In this document: positions 11,127 to 23,119 of the stretch, one piece after another
How positions within the stretch are numbered: position 1 is the stretch's first letter
Layout: the number at the start of each line of letters is the position of its first letter
Assembly: GCF_905171765.1 (NCBI RefSeq)
Contig: NC_053398.1
Span: forward strand, 46,530,323-46,594,322
DNA: 64,000 nucleotides
DNA from: Bufo bufo
Lineage: Eukaryota; Chordata; Amphibia; Anura; Bufonidae
Direction of reading: 5' to 3'
Translations under genes and position numbers: made by a program
Notes under the pieces: model-generated
What the model saw: only the letters and a program-made list of their open reading frames with translations
The model's database searches: none
Told to the model about the DNA's origin: nothing

Positions 11127-11619
11127 CCCGCTATGTATAGTGAGTCCACCCATCTGATGTTTGTAATATAATTTTTGCTGTGCATTTTTATATGATTACC
11201 TGCCAGGGAGGGGTCTCGTTATCTTTCTCTGTGTATTCATTCTGACACTTTTTACTGTTTTTTTATATTTTTAAAACATATTTATCATTTATCATCATAA
11301 CCATTGCAGCCCAGGCCTTGAAAAGAGTCAAATCTACCTGAGAAGAGTCCTGGTTATTCATAATCTCCTGCTCTCTCACCCATCTGCTGATGATTGGCAG
11401 ATCTCTCCTAGAGAGAAAGGGAGAAAACTAGGTAGAAGACTGTCAGTCATCAGCAGGTGGGCGGGAGAGAAGGACTCCATGAATAACCAGGACTCTTAAG
11501 TAGATTAGACTCTTTTTAAGACCTGTGCTGCAATGATTATGATGCTGGTTCTCGGCAACCTCTTACTTTTAGCTGATGTGTGACACACCGCTGACATCAG
11601 CATTTCTGTCACTACTTTA
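11127..11619. other. Unassigned sequence with an imperfect inverted repeat
   Basis: The segment 11320-11515 contains AGTCAAATCTACCTGAGAAG ... and the inverse, AAGTAGATTAGACTC, with GAGTCCTGGTTATTCAT and ATGAATAACCAGGACTC as arms. It is a foldback MITE-like structure of about 200 bp. No gene is seen. Confidence 0.6.
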
Positions 11620-11875
11620 GGCCTCATGCACATGGCCATTGCCCGGCCGTGGCAGTATTGCGGTCCGCAAATGGCGGGTCCGCAATAGACGGGCACCGTG
11701 TGCTCCCTGCATCACGGATGCGGACCCATTCACTTGAATGGGTCCGCAATCCGGAGCTGCAGTGTGGAACGCAGGCACGGAACCCACGGAAGAACTAGGT
11801 TCTATTTTTTGCGGTGTGGACGGATCACGAACCCAGCAAATTGCGGTCCCCAATGCACGGAACGTCCTGCCCTCT
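11620..11875. mobile_element. One-ended Harbinger-like MITE fragment
   Basis: TTA at 11617-11619 precedes GGCCTCATGCACATGGCC, followed by GCGGTCCGCAAATGGCGG, GACCCATTCACTTGAATGG and GGTTCTATTTTTTGCGG. The right end is missing. Confidence 0.75.
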
Positions 11876-12432
11876 GTACGGTCAGCATAAAGTTGATGAC
11901 AGGTTCCCTTTAAATCATCATGCATGGGAGGGAGTATATACAGAAAGGAGAATAGATGGGAATAGATCAATACTGACAGACAAGATGCACTCTACTAATA
12001 TATGGACTGCTATCATTTTCACCAGCGATCTTAGGGACTGTGTTGGGGAATGGTCTAAGATGGCCTTTGGATACATATACTACAGTGTGTGATGATCTTG
12101 TATACCATGCCTATGGTCAGATTTTTACAGATAGACAACTGCCTCTGGAAATATGATAATATAGCCAGTACTTGTTTGTTTTTTAATAGTACACATTTTT
12201 GAATTTTTTTATGGAGATGTAATTGATGTAAGGAAGTGCGTGGTATTCAGTACAAATCACAGTTTTTGGTTCACATTTCATATGCAAAGAGGTATCTCCC
12301 AAAGAAAGAGAACCATATCGCTAGCGCCACCTTGTGGAAGTGGCTCCCTAGGAGTCAAAATCCAACTTTTTAACAAACCTTGGGACATGACAAGAGAAAA
12401 TAGCCAAGCCAGATATCCATCTGCAGACAGCT
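11876..12432. other. Unassigned sequence
   Basis: A GATGACAGGTTCCCTTTAA end at about 11894-11913 looks like one terminus of a TTAA-type MITE, without its partner. The remainder shows no gene. Confidence 0.4.
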
Positions 12433-12458
12433 GTTTCGGGGTGCTTGCTCCTCATCAG
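12433..12458 (-). ncRNA. Degenerate hammerhead-ribozyme-like core (Penelope-type end)
   Basis: On the minus strand CTGATGA (12452-12458) is followed by an imperfect stem and GAAAC (12433-12437), the two invariant core blocks of a hammerhead ribozyme. The surrounding CTGTTTCGGGG context is like Penelope-like element ends. Stem II has mismatches, so self-cleavage is doubtful. Confidence 0.4.
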
Positions 12459-12459
12459 T

Positions 12460-13620
12460 ACAGTGTAGGATTCTGGCTGGCTGAGTGTGATGCCTTGGAT
12501 GTAGCTTTGGCAAGGTGTTAGGTCTCCTTAAAGAGACCAGCTGTGTAAGGAGACTTATTGGAAAAGCTCAGTGATTTGGAGACGTATAGGCAATACTCTA
12601 TGGAAATGCGCCATTGCCTATAAGTCTCCATACCATGGAGCACTTCCAATAAGTCCCCGTATACAGCTGATCTCAGGGCCAATTCTAGCTTTTCTACTGC
12701 TTATTGAAATGGTGCCATCACCCGACTCTTTCCTTCCCGGGCCAAATTTTCAATCCATTTCCTCGCTGCGAATCCTACTGTTAAGGTAGATGAACATTAC
12801 ATACAGTGCTTTCACACCTACAGGAACATACAGTATTACTTACCTCCTACATCCAATGATATCTATCTCCTCTGATGTAGATGTTCTGTTTTCTTATCAT
12901 CTCCTCTATTTTTTTTTTCTTATTATAAATTATACTTCTGATGCTCCAAACATGATTTCATTGTTCCCTGTCTCTCTGTTCTATCAATCATACCCTAATT
13001 GATTAATGTTTTATTCTTTTGAGTTTCTAAATCTGATTTCAGCTTAAGCCACAAACAGACAGGTCTTTTTTTTGCTTTTTATTTTTAGTATTTTTTAAAC
13101 TGAGTAATTTATTACAAATGACAGCATGTTTTCTGTATTTCTGTATCACCTTTACTCCTTTCCTTTAAATGATCACTGTCTTTCAGTGAATCATGCACTA
13201 GACTAATATTTTCAATATTTATTCAGTACCGACCAGCCCCCTTATTTCTGCAGGCTGTATGCTAGTGTTGAGTCTATCTGCACAACCTGAGAAGGTGAAC
13301 AACACTTAGCGAGGGCACAACTATTGTATATGTTATCCCTATGAGTGCCCTTCCTGTGTTGCACTCAATGCCATCTTCTCCATTGGAAGCCTATGGACAT
13401 CACATCTTTCAACCGCGTCTCAGTCTCATCTCTACAGAGTTTGGCACATAGACATCTTGGGTTCCTCACTTTTTCATCATCCTCCCTTCAACATAGTCAT
13501 ACTGCTGCTATCCCCAGTACTGTGCTCGCTATGGTCCCCAATGCCCCCAAACACTATACTACAGAAATAATATAATAATATAATTGCTTTACAGATAGTC
13601 CTTTCTATTGTAATAGAGCC
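12460..13620. other. Unassigned sequence
   Basis: A local inverted repeat occurs at about 12525-12665 (TGTAAGGAGACTTATTGGAA with the inverse CTTCCAATAAGTCCCCGTATACA), a small foldback. The rest is AT-rich without gene signals. Confidence 0.45.
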
Positions 13621-13624
13621 ATTA

Positions 13625-13790
13625 ATAGTAATAGTTCTCCCTACCGTACCCCCGGTAGCAATTACATTAATAATGCCCTCTATATTGCTCCTAATAATAA
13701 TAATGCCTCCATAGCACGCCCCATAATAATAATGCCCCCATAGGGTATTAAGGCCCTCTTATAGTGCCCCAGCAGTAACAAGACCCCTCT
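13625..13790. repeat. TAATAATGCCCCCATAG-type degenerate repeat
   Basis: Words such as AATAATAATGCCTCCATAG and ATAATAATGCCCCCATAG recur, resembling the array at 870-1236. Copy number is low and units are irregular. Confidence 0.6.
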
Positions 13791-13859
13791 ATACGGCAAA
13801 ACTGTGCTGTCACCACGACTCAAAATGTTCTGGTCACCACAGACCAACAGTCAGAAAGT

Positions 13860-13990
13860 TGTTTTCAGAAAACCAAATCCGGAGCCTTTATTAAAATCAT
13901 TCAACTTTCTGAATAAAATGAGTGATACAATAGTAGTTCACCAATAACCTACGCGTTTCGGACTGGTTCCTGAGTCCTTGTTTGTGGTAT
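13860..13990. mobile_element. Penelope-like element end fragment
   Basis: TTTATTAAAATCATTC... ACGCGTTTCGGACTGG ... CCTGAGTCC resembles the terminal GAAACGCG/CCTGA motif pair typical of Penelope-like elements in amphibians. No reverse transcriptase is present. The assignment is by motif only. Confidence 0.4.
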
Positions 13991-13999
13991 AATACTTAA

Positions 14000-14779
14000 A
14001 GGGAGTCTGTGACCTACTTTTGGCGTTCTAGCCAGGGCTGTGGAGTCAGTAGATAAATGGTCCGACTCCGACTCCTCAGTTTTTGGTACTTTTTGGTACT
14101 TTTAATATGCAAATGTATTTTATACATTCCTTGAAGGAAAGAAAGGCAACATACATGTCATTACCACAGAACTACTGGCTAGGAGCCGCTGCCTTCTCCT
14201 TTGTGTGCTGATGTTCTGCTGAAGATCGGGCAGTGGGAGGATCCAGGAAGGGGCAGGGGAAGGGGCATTTATTGTAAAACATGATTTCCCTAGTAGAATC
14301 CCATAGTCATGTTTAAAGTTTAGGCCTCATGCACACGACCGTTGTTTTATTCCGTGTCCGTTGTTCCGTTTTTCGTGATTTTCTGCGGACCCATTGACTT
14401 TCAATGGGTCAGTTGAAAACTCAGCTAATGCACCGTTTGTCATCCGCGTCCGTGATCCGTGGTTCCAGTCTGTCCAAAAAATATAACCTGTCCTATTTTT
14501 TTCGTGGAAAACGGTTCGCGGACCCATTCAAGTCAATGGGACCGCAAAAAAAAACGGAGGCACACAAGATTGTCATCCGCGTCCGCGTCCGTTTTTTCCT
14601 ATCATTTGCATGGCAAACCTGTCTTAGATTTTTTTTTACTTTCCTTCATGTCTGGTGATCCAGACGATCCCTTCTGCCGAATCTTTTTCCATAAACCTAT
14701 ATGTCAGTCTGCTCAGCGCCCCCTGCTCTGTAATATGCTGCCTACAGATTATATTGCATTTTCATGGTGACAGGTTCCC
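14000..14779. mobile_element. TTAA-target non-coding element
   Basis: TTAA at 13996-13999 and 14780-14783 flank AGGGAGTCTGTGACC and the inverse of GGTGACAGGTTCCCT. The interior holds a Harbinger-like fragment (14323-14600) and a GGGCTGTGGAGTC/GACTCCGACTCC repeat at about 14035-14085. It therefore appears composite. Confidence 0.7.
14323..14600. mobile_element. One-ended Harbinger-like MITE fragment
   Basis: TTA then GGCCTCATGCACACGACCG, with two copies of GCGGACCCATT(G/C)A... and GTCATCCGCGTCCG. It is nested in the TTAA element at 14000-14779. Confidence 0.75.
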
Positions 14780-15083
14780 TTAAAGGGAGAGGGAGTAAAC
14801 CAACTGGAGATAGGCTTAGATCTTTGGGCGTCTGACTATTGGCACCTCCACTGATTAGCTCTTTGAAGGTGCTACCTAAATGGTACGAGCTCCTGCACCA
14901 TGCCATTTGATTGCGTCCAGGTAAACAATGAAGAGGGTGAGCGAAAAGGCCCCTTCAAGCGGCTGATCAGCAAAGATGCTGAGAGTAAGACCATCACTGA
15001 TGTGACATTGATAGCTTGAGTATAGGCAAAACTCATTTAACCAGTGGATACCCAGAAATGGAAAACTAGGGCACTTATGCCTC

Positions 15084-15278
15084 GTTTAGACTGCCCAATT
15101 GTAGGGCAGATTATTGGCGATGAAGGTTCCTACAAACACTTGTTCCCAATAATCTGCCCGTGTAAAAGTGCTGCGGATCACCTGATGAACGAGTGAAACG
15201 CTTGTTCATCAGGTGAAATGATCAGAGATGCAGACACCTCAATCATCATTTCTGGGCAGAAAATTGGGCTGTCTAAAC
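15084..15278. mobile_element. Small foldback MITE
   Basis: GTTTAGACTGCCCAATT on the left pairs with the inverse of AAATTGGGCTGTCTAAAC on the right. Inside, CGCTTGTTCATCAGGTGA and CACCTGATGAACGAGTG are also inverted. No target duplication could be fixed. Confidence 0.65.
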
Positions 15279-15445
15279 AGCACTTTTCTGCCCAGAAAGT
15301 ATGACTGTGTATGAGGACGAGCGATGTACGTCAAATTGATTCTCCTTCATGCTGACAAAATAACATGAACTAATGTGAAGTTTAATGGAGGTGAATTGTA
15401 TAGGGTGATATAAATCAATTTTGTTCTCAGATATTATGAAGGAGA

Positions 15446-15871
15446 CAGGCTCGGACTGGCCCACAGGGGTACAGGGGAATCCTCCAGTGGGCCCCTGAGC
15501 AAGATGGGCCCCTAGTCTCCCACCCCCTGCACAAGTGGAACATAACACAGTAGACTTACTGCACTACATACTTATATTCAATGTACAGCACCTCACCCAG
15601 TCTATGTGCATATACAAAACCTAAGAAACTCCCCAGTTTACTATTATAGGCACAATGAGATAGATGAGATGATTTCTAGGTATAGAGGAAATCTGCCAGT
15701 GTCCTCTTCTCCCCAGGACCTAACTTCTCAAATTCGCTGCAGGAACCCCCATATTCAATCATCTGGTAGCATCTTGCTGCTGTGTGAGCAGGTAATATTT
15801 GAATGTATCCGTATGGTGGGCCCCCAAAATACATTTTACTGGTGGGCCCTAGGCACCCCGGTCCGACACTG
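15446..15871. mobile_element. hAT-type MITE with 8-bp duplication
   Basis: GAAGGAGA occurs at 15438-15445 and again at 15872-15879, a perfect 8-bp duplication. Termini CAGGCTCGGACTGG and the inverse of CCGGTCCGACACTG are short inverted repeats. GGGCCC-rich words lie inside both ends. The 8-bp target and CAG...CTG ends fit hAT. Confidence 0.9.
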
Positions 15872-15879
15872 GAAGGAGA

Positions 15880-16543
15880 TACAATACGTTCAGACAGTAG
15901 AGAGGTTTGAGACAAGGCATAGGGCATCAAAAGTAATTAAAACACATGACGAGAAATAGCAGATGATGAGCACCTCCTCCATTCTGCCAAGAATCAGGCT
16001 GAAATTATGGCTATGACCCAGTCTCTTCTTTACCTTTTTTACTTATTTTTAAGAGCTCATTCATTACTAGAGCAAATCATATTAACAATTTATGTAGATT
16101 TTGCTAATAGCATGTATTGTACAGCATAACCAGTTCACATGGATTAGGAGAAAAATGATGAATAGCAGGCTACCACTGGTAACCACCCTATAGCTGTGGC
16201 ATGGTACAGGATGGATCAGGTTTGGAGACAATTATATGTTTGTGTTGCTCTGTGCAGCCCGTTATCCTGTGAGAATGTCTTTGTGTCCTGTCGAGATATG
16301 ACTGGTTAAAAACAGAAGGATTAGCTGGGTTTAGCACGTAAAATGTTATGTTTTTCTTACCCTGCTGGGTTAAGCTGCATAGTTTTTACAGCTACCAGAA
16401 GACCACAGACTGAATGGCGAGAGAGAAAGAATAAAGGGGAGCAGGAGTCCAGTCCTGCAGATAGTTGTGAGAAGACGAGGTGACAAATACAGTGGCTGGA
16501 ATACATTACAAGCCTCAATAAAACATTAAAAGAGAAGGTTATA
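15880..16543. other. Unassigned sequence
   Basis: No gene or repeat structure recognised by eye. Confidence 0.4.
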
Positions 16544-16820
16544 TACTGATGAGCAAAAGGGTAACAATGTTTTGAACTTTTGACTTTCAGGCTCCACATC
16601 TCACCATCCACTACAGCTTCGAACGTGAGACTATCATCATTTTATAGACAATCATCTTGGCTATCTCATACATAAATTGGACTTGCAACTATTCAGCATA
16701 TGATTAGTTATGCAGATTCTTGTCATGTTACTGTTTAACTTCTAAAATTCAAAATTTTAATTTCTATTATTTTGTTAGTATTTTGTAAATCCACCTTTGG
16801 CTTTTAACACTGCCTGAATC

Positions 16821-17762
16821 TGTCACGAGTTGGAGGTCCCAGGAGAGACCACCGCGTCGTCAAGCAATAAACAAACAGAAATCAGGTACAGACACACAAG
16901 AGTTTATTGCACAAACAAAAACAGGGAAGGCAGCACAGACAAAACAAGAGCTCTATGTACCGTCAGCACAGTGGGAGAAAACCCCCACTGCGCCACTGTC
17001 TAGTAATACTCCAGAGGGGCGTGACTAAGCAACTCCTGGTATTCACTAGAGCCCTAGATGGTAGGGTTAGACTTTGCAGCAGGAAGTTGCCAGGGTCCAC
17101 TCTGGAGCGTGAACTAGACAGTGACAGCAGGAACAAATGGACAACAGGTACCAGAAGGTACCGACGGCACATAGGCAAACATAACAGACAGGCAAATACA
17201 AAACAGGGCAACTAATAACACAAGCAGGAGTTCACGCAAGGGAGCAGGAGTGGCAATGAGCAGAGAAGGAATTGCTCCACCAGTGGTATACTGCGTGGCC
17301 TTGCGCATAGCACTCTGCAGCTAGGCGCTTGCTGAACCGAGACATATGAATACACACAAAGTAACTAAAACATAACTGGCAGAACAGATAACAGAAAGAC
17401 AGGAAAGAGGACGTCAAAGAGGACGGGAAGCGGACGGGAATGAACAAGTAGGAAACCCACAGAGCACAGACAGACAGACACGGATCCCATGGGTCAGCAG
17501 CATGGGAGTGAGAGTACAAACCAGGAGCAGGACAAGACAACACACACCAGGAGAGCTGACACAGAACTGAGGAAACCTCAGCCTTATATACAGGTTCCAT
17601 GGGTGCAGCAGAGAGGCCACACCCATGGAGCAGACAGAGATGATTAACTCCTAATAAGAACACAGGGGAGTTAACCCATACAGAACCACAAATAATACAG
17701 AGGAACGGAGCTGCAGCGAGAGCATAGACAGAAGGTCACAGCCAGAGGTAATGACTGTGACA
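16821..17762 (-). mobile_element. Solo LTR, TGTCAC...GTGACA family
   Basis: The perfect 5-bp duplication GAATC (16816-16820, 17763-17767) flanks 942 bp starting TGTCACGAGT and ending GACTGTGACA. On the minus strand TATATAAGG (about 17583-17591) precedes AATAAA (about 16899-16904), suggesting minus orientation. No internal retroviral coding region or second LTR is present, so it is a solo LTR left by recombination. Deletion of LTR and one GAATC restores the Tc1 sequence around CTGCCTGAATCCTTCTGG. The several open frames within it are not genes. Confidence 0.88.
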
Positions 17763-17883
17763 GAATCCTTCTGGGCATGCTCTCGATCAGATTCAAACAT
17801 GTCTCAACTAAAATCTGTTCCCAGGTCTCTTCTACACGTTCCCAATGTTGGTGCATACTGGTCGACTCACTTGGGTATATTTA

Positions 17884-18779
17884 CACTCACCTAAAGAATT
17901 ATTAGGAACACCTGTTCTATTTCTCATTAATGCAATTATCTAGTCAACCAATCACATGGCAGTTGCTTCAATGCATGTAGGGTTGTGGTCCTGGTCAAGA
18001 CAATCTCCTGAACTCCAAACTGAATGTCAGAATGGGAAAGAAAGGTGATTTAAGCCATTTTGAGCGTGGCATGGTTGTTGGTGCCAGACGGGCCGGTCTG
18101 AGTATTTCACAATCTTCTCAGTTACTGGGATTTTCACGCACAACCATTTCTAGGGTTTACAAAGAATGGTGTGAAAAGGGAAAAACATCCAGTATGCGGC
18201 AGTCCTGTTGGCGAAAATACCTTGTTGATGCTAGAGGTCAGAGGAGAATGGGCTCCCTGATTCAAGCTGATAGAAGAGCAACGTTGACTGAAATAACCAC
18301 TCGTTACAACCGAGGTATGTAGCAAAGCATTTGTGAAGCCACAACACGCACAACCTTGAGGCGGATGGGCTACAACAGCAGAAGACCCCACCGGGTACCA
18401 CTCATCTCCACTACAAATAGGAAAAATAGGCTACAATTTGCACGAGCTCCCCAAAATTGGACTGTTGAAAACTGGAAAAATGCTTTCTTGAACATGACAA
18501 TGAGTTCACTGTACTAAAATGGCCCCCACAGTCACCAGATCTCAACCCAATAGAGCATCTTTGGGATGTGGTGGAACGGGAGCTTCGTGCCCTGGATGTG
18601 CATCCCTCAAATCTCCATCAACTGCAAGATGCTATCCTATCAATATGGACCAACATTTCTAAAGAATGCTATCAGCACCTTGTTGAATCAATGCCACGTA
18701 GAATTAAGGCAGTTCTGAAGGCAAAAGGGGGTCCAACACCGTATTAGTATGGTGTTCCTAATAATTCTTTAGGTGAGTG
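17884..18779 (+). mobile_element. Tc1-like element of the CACCTAAAGAATTATTAGGAA family, internally deleted
   Basis: TA duplications (17882-17883, 18780-18781) flank inverted ends CACTCACCTAAAGAATTATT and its complement. The transposase runs from 18032. Near 18482 the sequence jumps from GAAAACTGGAAAAATG straight to CTTTCTTGAACATGAC, losing the catalytic middle that a full Tc1 has. The remaining 3' part still encodes [14 protein letters not shown] with the final Glu. It is inserted in the larger Tc1 element. Confidence 0.9.
18032..18322 (+). pseudogene. Tc1 transposase N-terminal DNA-binding remnant
   Basis: The 96-residue frame begins MGKKGDLSHFERGMVVGARR and contains the paired-type helix-turn-helix segment SISQSSQLLGFSRTTISRVY. 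A premature TAG ends it at 18320, after which the same frame continues with TTRTTLRRMGYNSRRPHRVP. The first two catalytic Asp are deleted. It cannot make an active enzyme. Confidence 0.9.
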
Positions 18780-18858
18780 TACATCTTTTTCTTCAACTCT
18801 GCTGACAAGTATATGATTGGGTTGAGGTCTGGAGACTGTGGGGGCCAATCCAGGACCT

Positions 18859-19440
18859 CTACTTCATTGTCATTGAACAATTTACATAGTACTCGAGTGT
18901 ATAAAGTAACTCGTCTTGTAGAATACTCACATATAGCTCAGCATGGAAACCACCATCGATCCTGGTCAAGTATCCAACGTCTTTGGCTGTGAAACAACCC
19001 CATATCATCAGGCTTCTTCCATCAAACTTAACAATTCCTTCAATTTCTCGATCTGTTAGCCCCCTTTTCCCTCCCAGACCCATTTACACCCTTCAGAGCC
19101 GTCTATTGACTTTTGTCTCAACACTCCAAATCACCTGTTTCCAATCTTTTACTGTCCACTGTTGGTACTTTTTTGCAAAATCAAGCTGATGCTTCTTATG
19201 ACAATATTGAAGTCTATGCTAATTCACTTTTTTTCAGGCCACCATTCCAGATTTGTTTAATGCGCATTGCACGGTGCTTACATGGATGTCTGTGATCCCA
19301 CTATTATGAAGCATACGAGCCACCTTCACTGCTATGTTTGTCGCGCCAGAACTGATAGACCTTGTGATGAGCCAACTTGTTGACTCCGATATTTTACCTG
19401 GACGTCCACCTCTTGGCTTTGGAATGGATGGACTCTGCAT
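18859..19440 (-). pseudogene. Transposase remnant of the long-armed Tc1 element
   Basis: On the minus strand 19234-19440 encodes IPKPRGGRPGKISESTSW (AT-hook-like GRP and helix-turn-helix), and 18859-19083 encodes the IEGIVKFDGRSLMIWGCF block followed by GYLTRIDGGFHAELYVSIL. Stops separate the pieces. These are standard Tc1 landmarks in the expected order. Confidence 0.85.
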
Positions 19441-20639
19441 AACTAATCATATGCTGAATAGTTGCAACTCCAATTTATGTATGAGATAGCCAAGATGGTT
19501 GTCTATAAAATGATGGCAGTCTCACGATCTAAGCTGTAGTGGATGGTGAGATGTGGAGCCTGAAAGTCAAAAGTTCAAAACATTGCTACCCTTTTGCTCA
19601 TCAGTGTATAACCATGTTCTTGTGTTATGACTATGACTGATACAGTCTTCAGAGTAGGCATGTCAGGGGGTGGCAGCACCCATTCTAAAAAGCAATGTGG
19701 TTGACTGTGTCCGGTTTACTTTGTTAGTAATGCTCTGCATTGATTTTCCATTTTAGGTTGGACTGGTTGGGGAGATATATGTATGGTACTGTGTCTTTAA
19801 AACATGTGCTAAATAATGCTGATGTGTATTAAGATGGTGGGTCTTTACCCAGTGTTTGAGTCGGAGTCAGTAATCTGGGGGAGGTGGCTTAAAGGTACTC
19901 TCTGGGAATTATTTAAAAAGGCTGCAAGCAACCTGTCCTAGAATGTGAGCTGGACTGGCTGTCTAGTGGGGTGAAGGAGCATGGCCTCATGACACACTAT
20001 GCTCTGGCACTTGCATATACTTCATATTGGTGAGTTCTCCTGTCAGGCTGCCCAGCCATGATGGTGTATTGTAGGCTGGATCACATCATTACAATCTATT
20101 GTAGAGAAGTGCGCCCATTGGTGGCAACCAATCCCGCTGTTTTATTATTACTGAATTCTAATTATCTTAAGCTAAAAAAAATCATTCTATTCATCTTTTT
20201 TCAAAAATGTCCATCAGTTTGTCCAGTACAGCCTTCAGTTTCACTGCATATTAATTCCGTCAGAGAGCTGTAGCCCTTATGTTTCCTTTCTTAGATCCTA
20301 GACAGTCATTTAAGCAAAATTCTTATCATGATATTAGTGTTTATGAGCTGTCAAGGCCCTAGAAATAAGGGATAAGAGCAAACCATCAGAGCAGCTCTTT
20401 GATAGAATTCAGTGGGAAGAAGCAACAGTCTTCAGATGCTGTGAAACCGAAAGCCTCAGAGGACAAACTTGAAAATTGTTACTAAAGACCGATTGGAAAA
20501 ATAATTTTCAGTACAGAAGAAATAGAATTCAATAGTCAAAAACTTACCTGCAAAAGGTGTCCATAGACTTTAATACTCATTACCATTTTTTATTATAACA
20601 AATTTGTGTGAATATGTGTGCTTATAGATCATAGATCAT

Positions 20640-20905
20640 TTAATATTTATCATTATATAATTTGTTTATGTAATGCCAACATATTACACAGCGCTGTACA
20701 GATATTAACATCAAACACTCCCTATCACCATTGGGATCGCAGTCTAAAATCCAGATTAACTTATCAATATGTTCTGGAGTGTGGGAAGAAGCCCATGCAA
20801 ACACAGGGAGAAAATACAAACTTCATGTAGATGTTTCCCTTGGTCAAATTCAGATCCCAAGTGCTTCAAGGCAACAGTGCTAACCACTGACCCATTGTTC
20901 ATTAC
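20640..20905 (+). repeat. Old interspersed repeat (ACAGCGCTGTACAGATAT ... GGAGTGTGGGAAGAAGCCC)
   Basis: Words TTACACAGCGCTGTACAG, TGGAGTGTGGGAAGAAGCC, GCAAACACAGGGAGAAAATA and GCTAACCACTGACCCA occur in the fixed order of a repeat widespread in amphibians and other vertebrates. I recognise the pattern but not its family name. Confidence 0.5.
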
Positions 20906-22473
20906 ACTATTCAACAATTAAATATTTTTTTTATCTGTTTGGTAAGGTAAGTGACAACCCCTCTAAGGCTTATGGCAAGTGATACTAATGCTCTCCTTCC
21001 CACTGTCATATGCAGTAGCCGGGTTTGGGGTTACCCCTATTCTATGCTGGGGCTTCTCCTACTAAGCACTGGTCCCTATCTACAGGACGTTGACTGCCCT
21101 CCTTATATACAGTTTCTAGCTGAACTAGAACCTTCTAGTGGGCGGGACAGAGTGGAGAATCACAGCCTAAACAGAAACAATGTTACAATGTTGATTGTCA
21201 TAGACCTGTCTATGAATGATTAAGCAGCTTTTCCATACATAAACAAGTCTATAGGCATAAACAACAGAGCTAAACCATACAGTCAGAAGGCTAGTGTGCT
21301 TCCCCTCCAAAACTCTGCATAGGTAGAAAGTCAAAGACTCTCAGTATTAGCTGGCTGCACATGAACCCTTTCCACAGTGCAGTGCAGCTATAGTGTAATA
21401 ACAGGGCAAATGAACTGGATATATTACAATAACATATCAATGCAGTTCAGCAATATGAAACAGTGTAAGTGCACACAACAGCATAAACCACAGTGCAAGT
21501 TAGCCCTTCAAAGTGCAATAAAGTAGGGAGTTGATGGCTTTGCATAAGAGCAATAGGGGCAAATGCCCACGAATGTCCATAGTCCAAAGTATCCTTGCTC
21601 CAGGGCACTACACATACATATGTCTGCCTCCATCTTCCCTGTTTACAGAAGGACAAAAAGCTATGCCCCTTGACAAAGCCACTCCCGCTGTGCCATTGCC
21701 CAGACAAAAATGGAACATCTCAGCAGGAGACTGTGTTCTCTCAAAGATTTCTGCAAGACTGTTTCAGGAACATGCAGCAGGTCCTGCAGACTGACAGTAT
21801 GGACATTTAGTGTCCGATGGGTTTTGCTCATGATGAGCAGTGTAACAACTTTTTATAGTATGAGCAATCTAAATTTCATCGTTCGACGGAGGGTCACTTT
21901 AAGTCTGAAACCTGCAGAGTTTACTTTAGACAGTGTAACTGATCTCTTTTGGCAGGTTATCTCACAGTGACTCACATTCCAGTTCCTGTCAACTACAGAA
22001 AACAACTGGGTCAAGTGGAGCCGATACTGAATATATTAGAAATATGACACAGCTCTGCTACTGTCTTCTCCAGCTGTAAGGTTATCAGATTTGGGCTGAA
22101 TACAAATACTTTTTAATATGATGGAATACTTGTGAATATAATTTATGTGAATTCTTATACAAAATTAAATATTTAGCAATATCAATGAATCTTTAAGTCC
22201 CATGCCTTCAAAGGAAAGAAATGTGGGACACCTATCAGGGGCGTACCCAATAATTCTATAGCTCTGTACTAAGAGCTGTAAAGTGCTACTGTCCACCATT
22301 CCACTGACACCTAATTTTAGAGATGACTTGTCACCTCTCCTGACAGTAACTTCCCGCATCCCCATGTAATATCAATTCTGGAGTATCTATTCTGATGACT
22401 CTATGTTGTGCCATTCCTGTATTATTTCTGCTAGATGTTTTGAATGAATTATTAGGGGTTTGCAGTGAAGGTC

Positions 22474-22585
22474 CAGGTGGGTGTTACCAGTTGGGGGGTG
22501 TTCCTGCACAGTCTGACACTATCCAATCAGTGCTGCCAGTGTCAGACTGTGCAGGGGCACACCCCCAACTGGTACCACCCATGAG
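22474..22585. repeat. Near-perfect hairpin, MITE-like
   Basis: GGTGGGTGTTACCAGTTGGG and CACAGTCTGACACT are followed about 20 bases later by their complements AGTGTCAGACTGTG and CCCAACTGGTACCACCC. Arms are about 45 bp. Confidence 0.8.
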
Positions 22586-22972
22586 GATCTTCATTTAACA
22601 CCGCTAGAGATTTATTTAGAATTTCTAGCAGGAATAATAAAGATATGGCACAACAGAGAGTCATAAGAATAAATGATCCATAATTGCTATTACACAATGA
22701 TTGTAAGTAGTTACTCAGGAGAGGTCACAGTTCCTCTTTAAATCTATACCCAAACACCCTGTAGGGACTATATACAGGAGTATGTGACTGTAAATAATTC
22801 CAGCATAGGTTCACCAAGGACAGAAGTTGTCAGACTAACCTGATTTGTTTTTATGAGGAGGTGAGTAGTGGCCTGGACAGAGGGGGGGCTGTGGATGTAG
22901 TGTTTTTGGATTTTGCAAAGGCTTTTGATACTGTCCCTCATAGACGTTTAATAGTTAAAGTAAGGTCTATAG

Positions 22973-23119
22973 CAGGCATGCTCAACCTGCGTCCCTCCAG
23001 CTGTTGTAAAACTACAACTCCCACAATGTCCTGCTGTAGGCTGATAGCTGTAGGCTGTTCGGACATGCTGGGAGTTGTAGTTTTGCAACAGCTGGAGGGC
23101 CGCAGGTTGAGCATTCCTG
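22973..23119. mobile_element. 147-bp palindromic hAT MITE
   Basis: GTCTATAG at 22965-22972 and 23120-23127 is a perfect 8-bp duplication. CAGGCATGCTCAACCTGCG and the inverse of CGCAGGTTGAGCATTCCTG are the ends. CCCTCCAGCTGTTG / CAACAGCTGGAGGG and TACAACTCCCA / GGGAGTTGTA extend the arms. It interrupts the LINE RT frame. Confidence 0.93.

Larger units (their letters stand above)
16544..19606 (-). mobile_element. Tc1-like transposon with long inverted repeats, interrupted by two insertions
   Basis: TA flanks an element whose ends (16544 to about 16740 and about 19425 to 19606) are inverted copies nearly 190 bp long, starting (C/T)ACTGATGAGCAAAAGGGTA. The minus strand holds transposase remnants. 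A solo LTR (16821-17762) and another Tc1 element (17884-18779) sit inside. Without them the element would be about 1.2 kb, below full length, so it also carries a deletion. Long-armed Tc1 elements are known; this copy is dead. Confidence 0.88.
19607..22779. other. About 3 kb without recognised genes
   Basis: Mostly unique-looking sequence. It holds an old interspersed repeat at 20640-20905 and a hairpin MITE at 22474-22585, described separately. No splice-flanked coding segment was recognised. Confidence 0.5.

Noticed and set aside
16907..17856. Open frames of 60-143 codons
   Set aside because: They lie in the solo LTR, overlap on both strands and resemble no protein.
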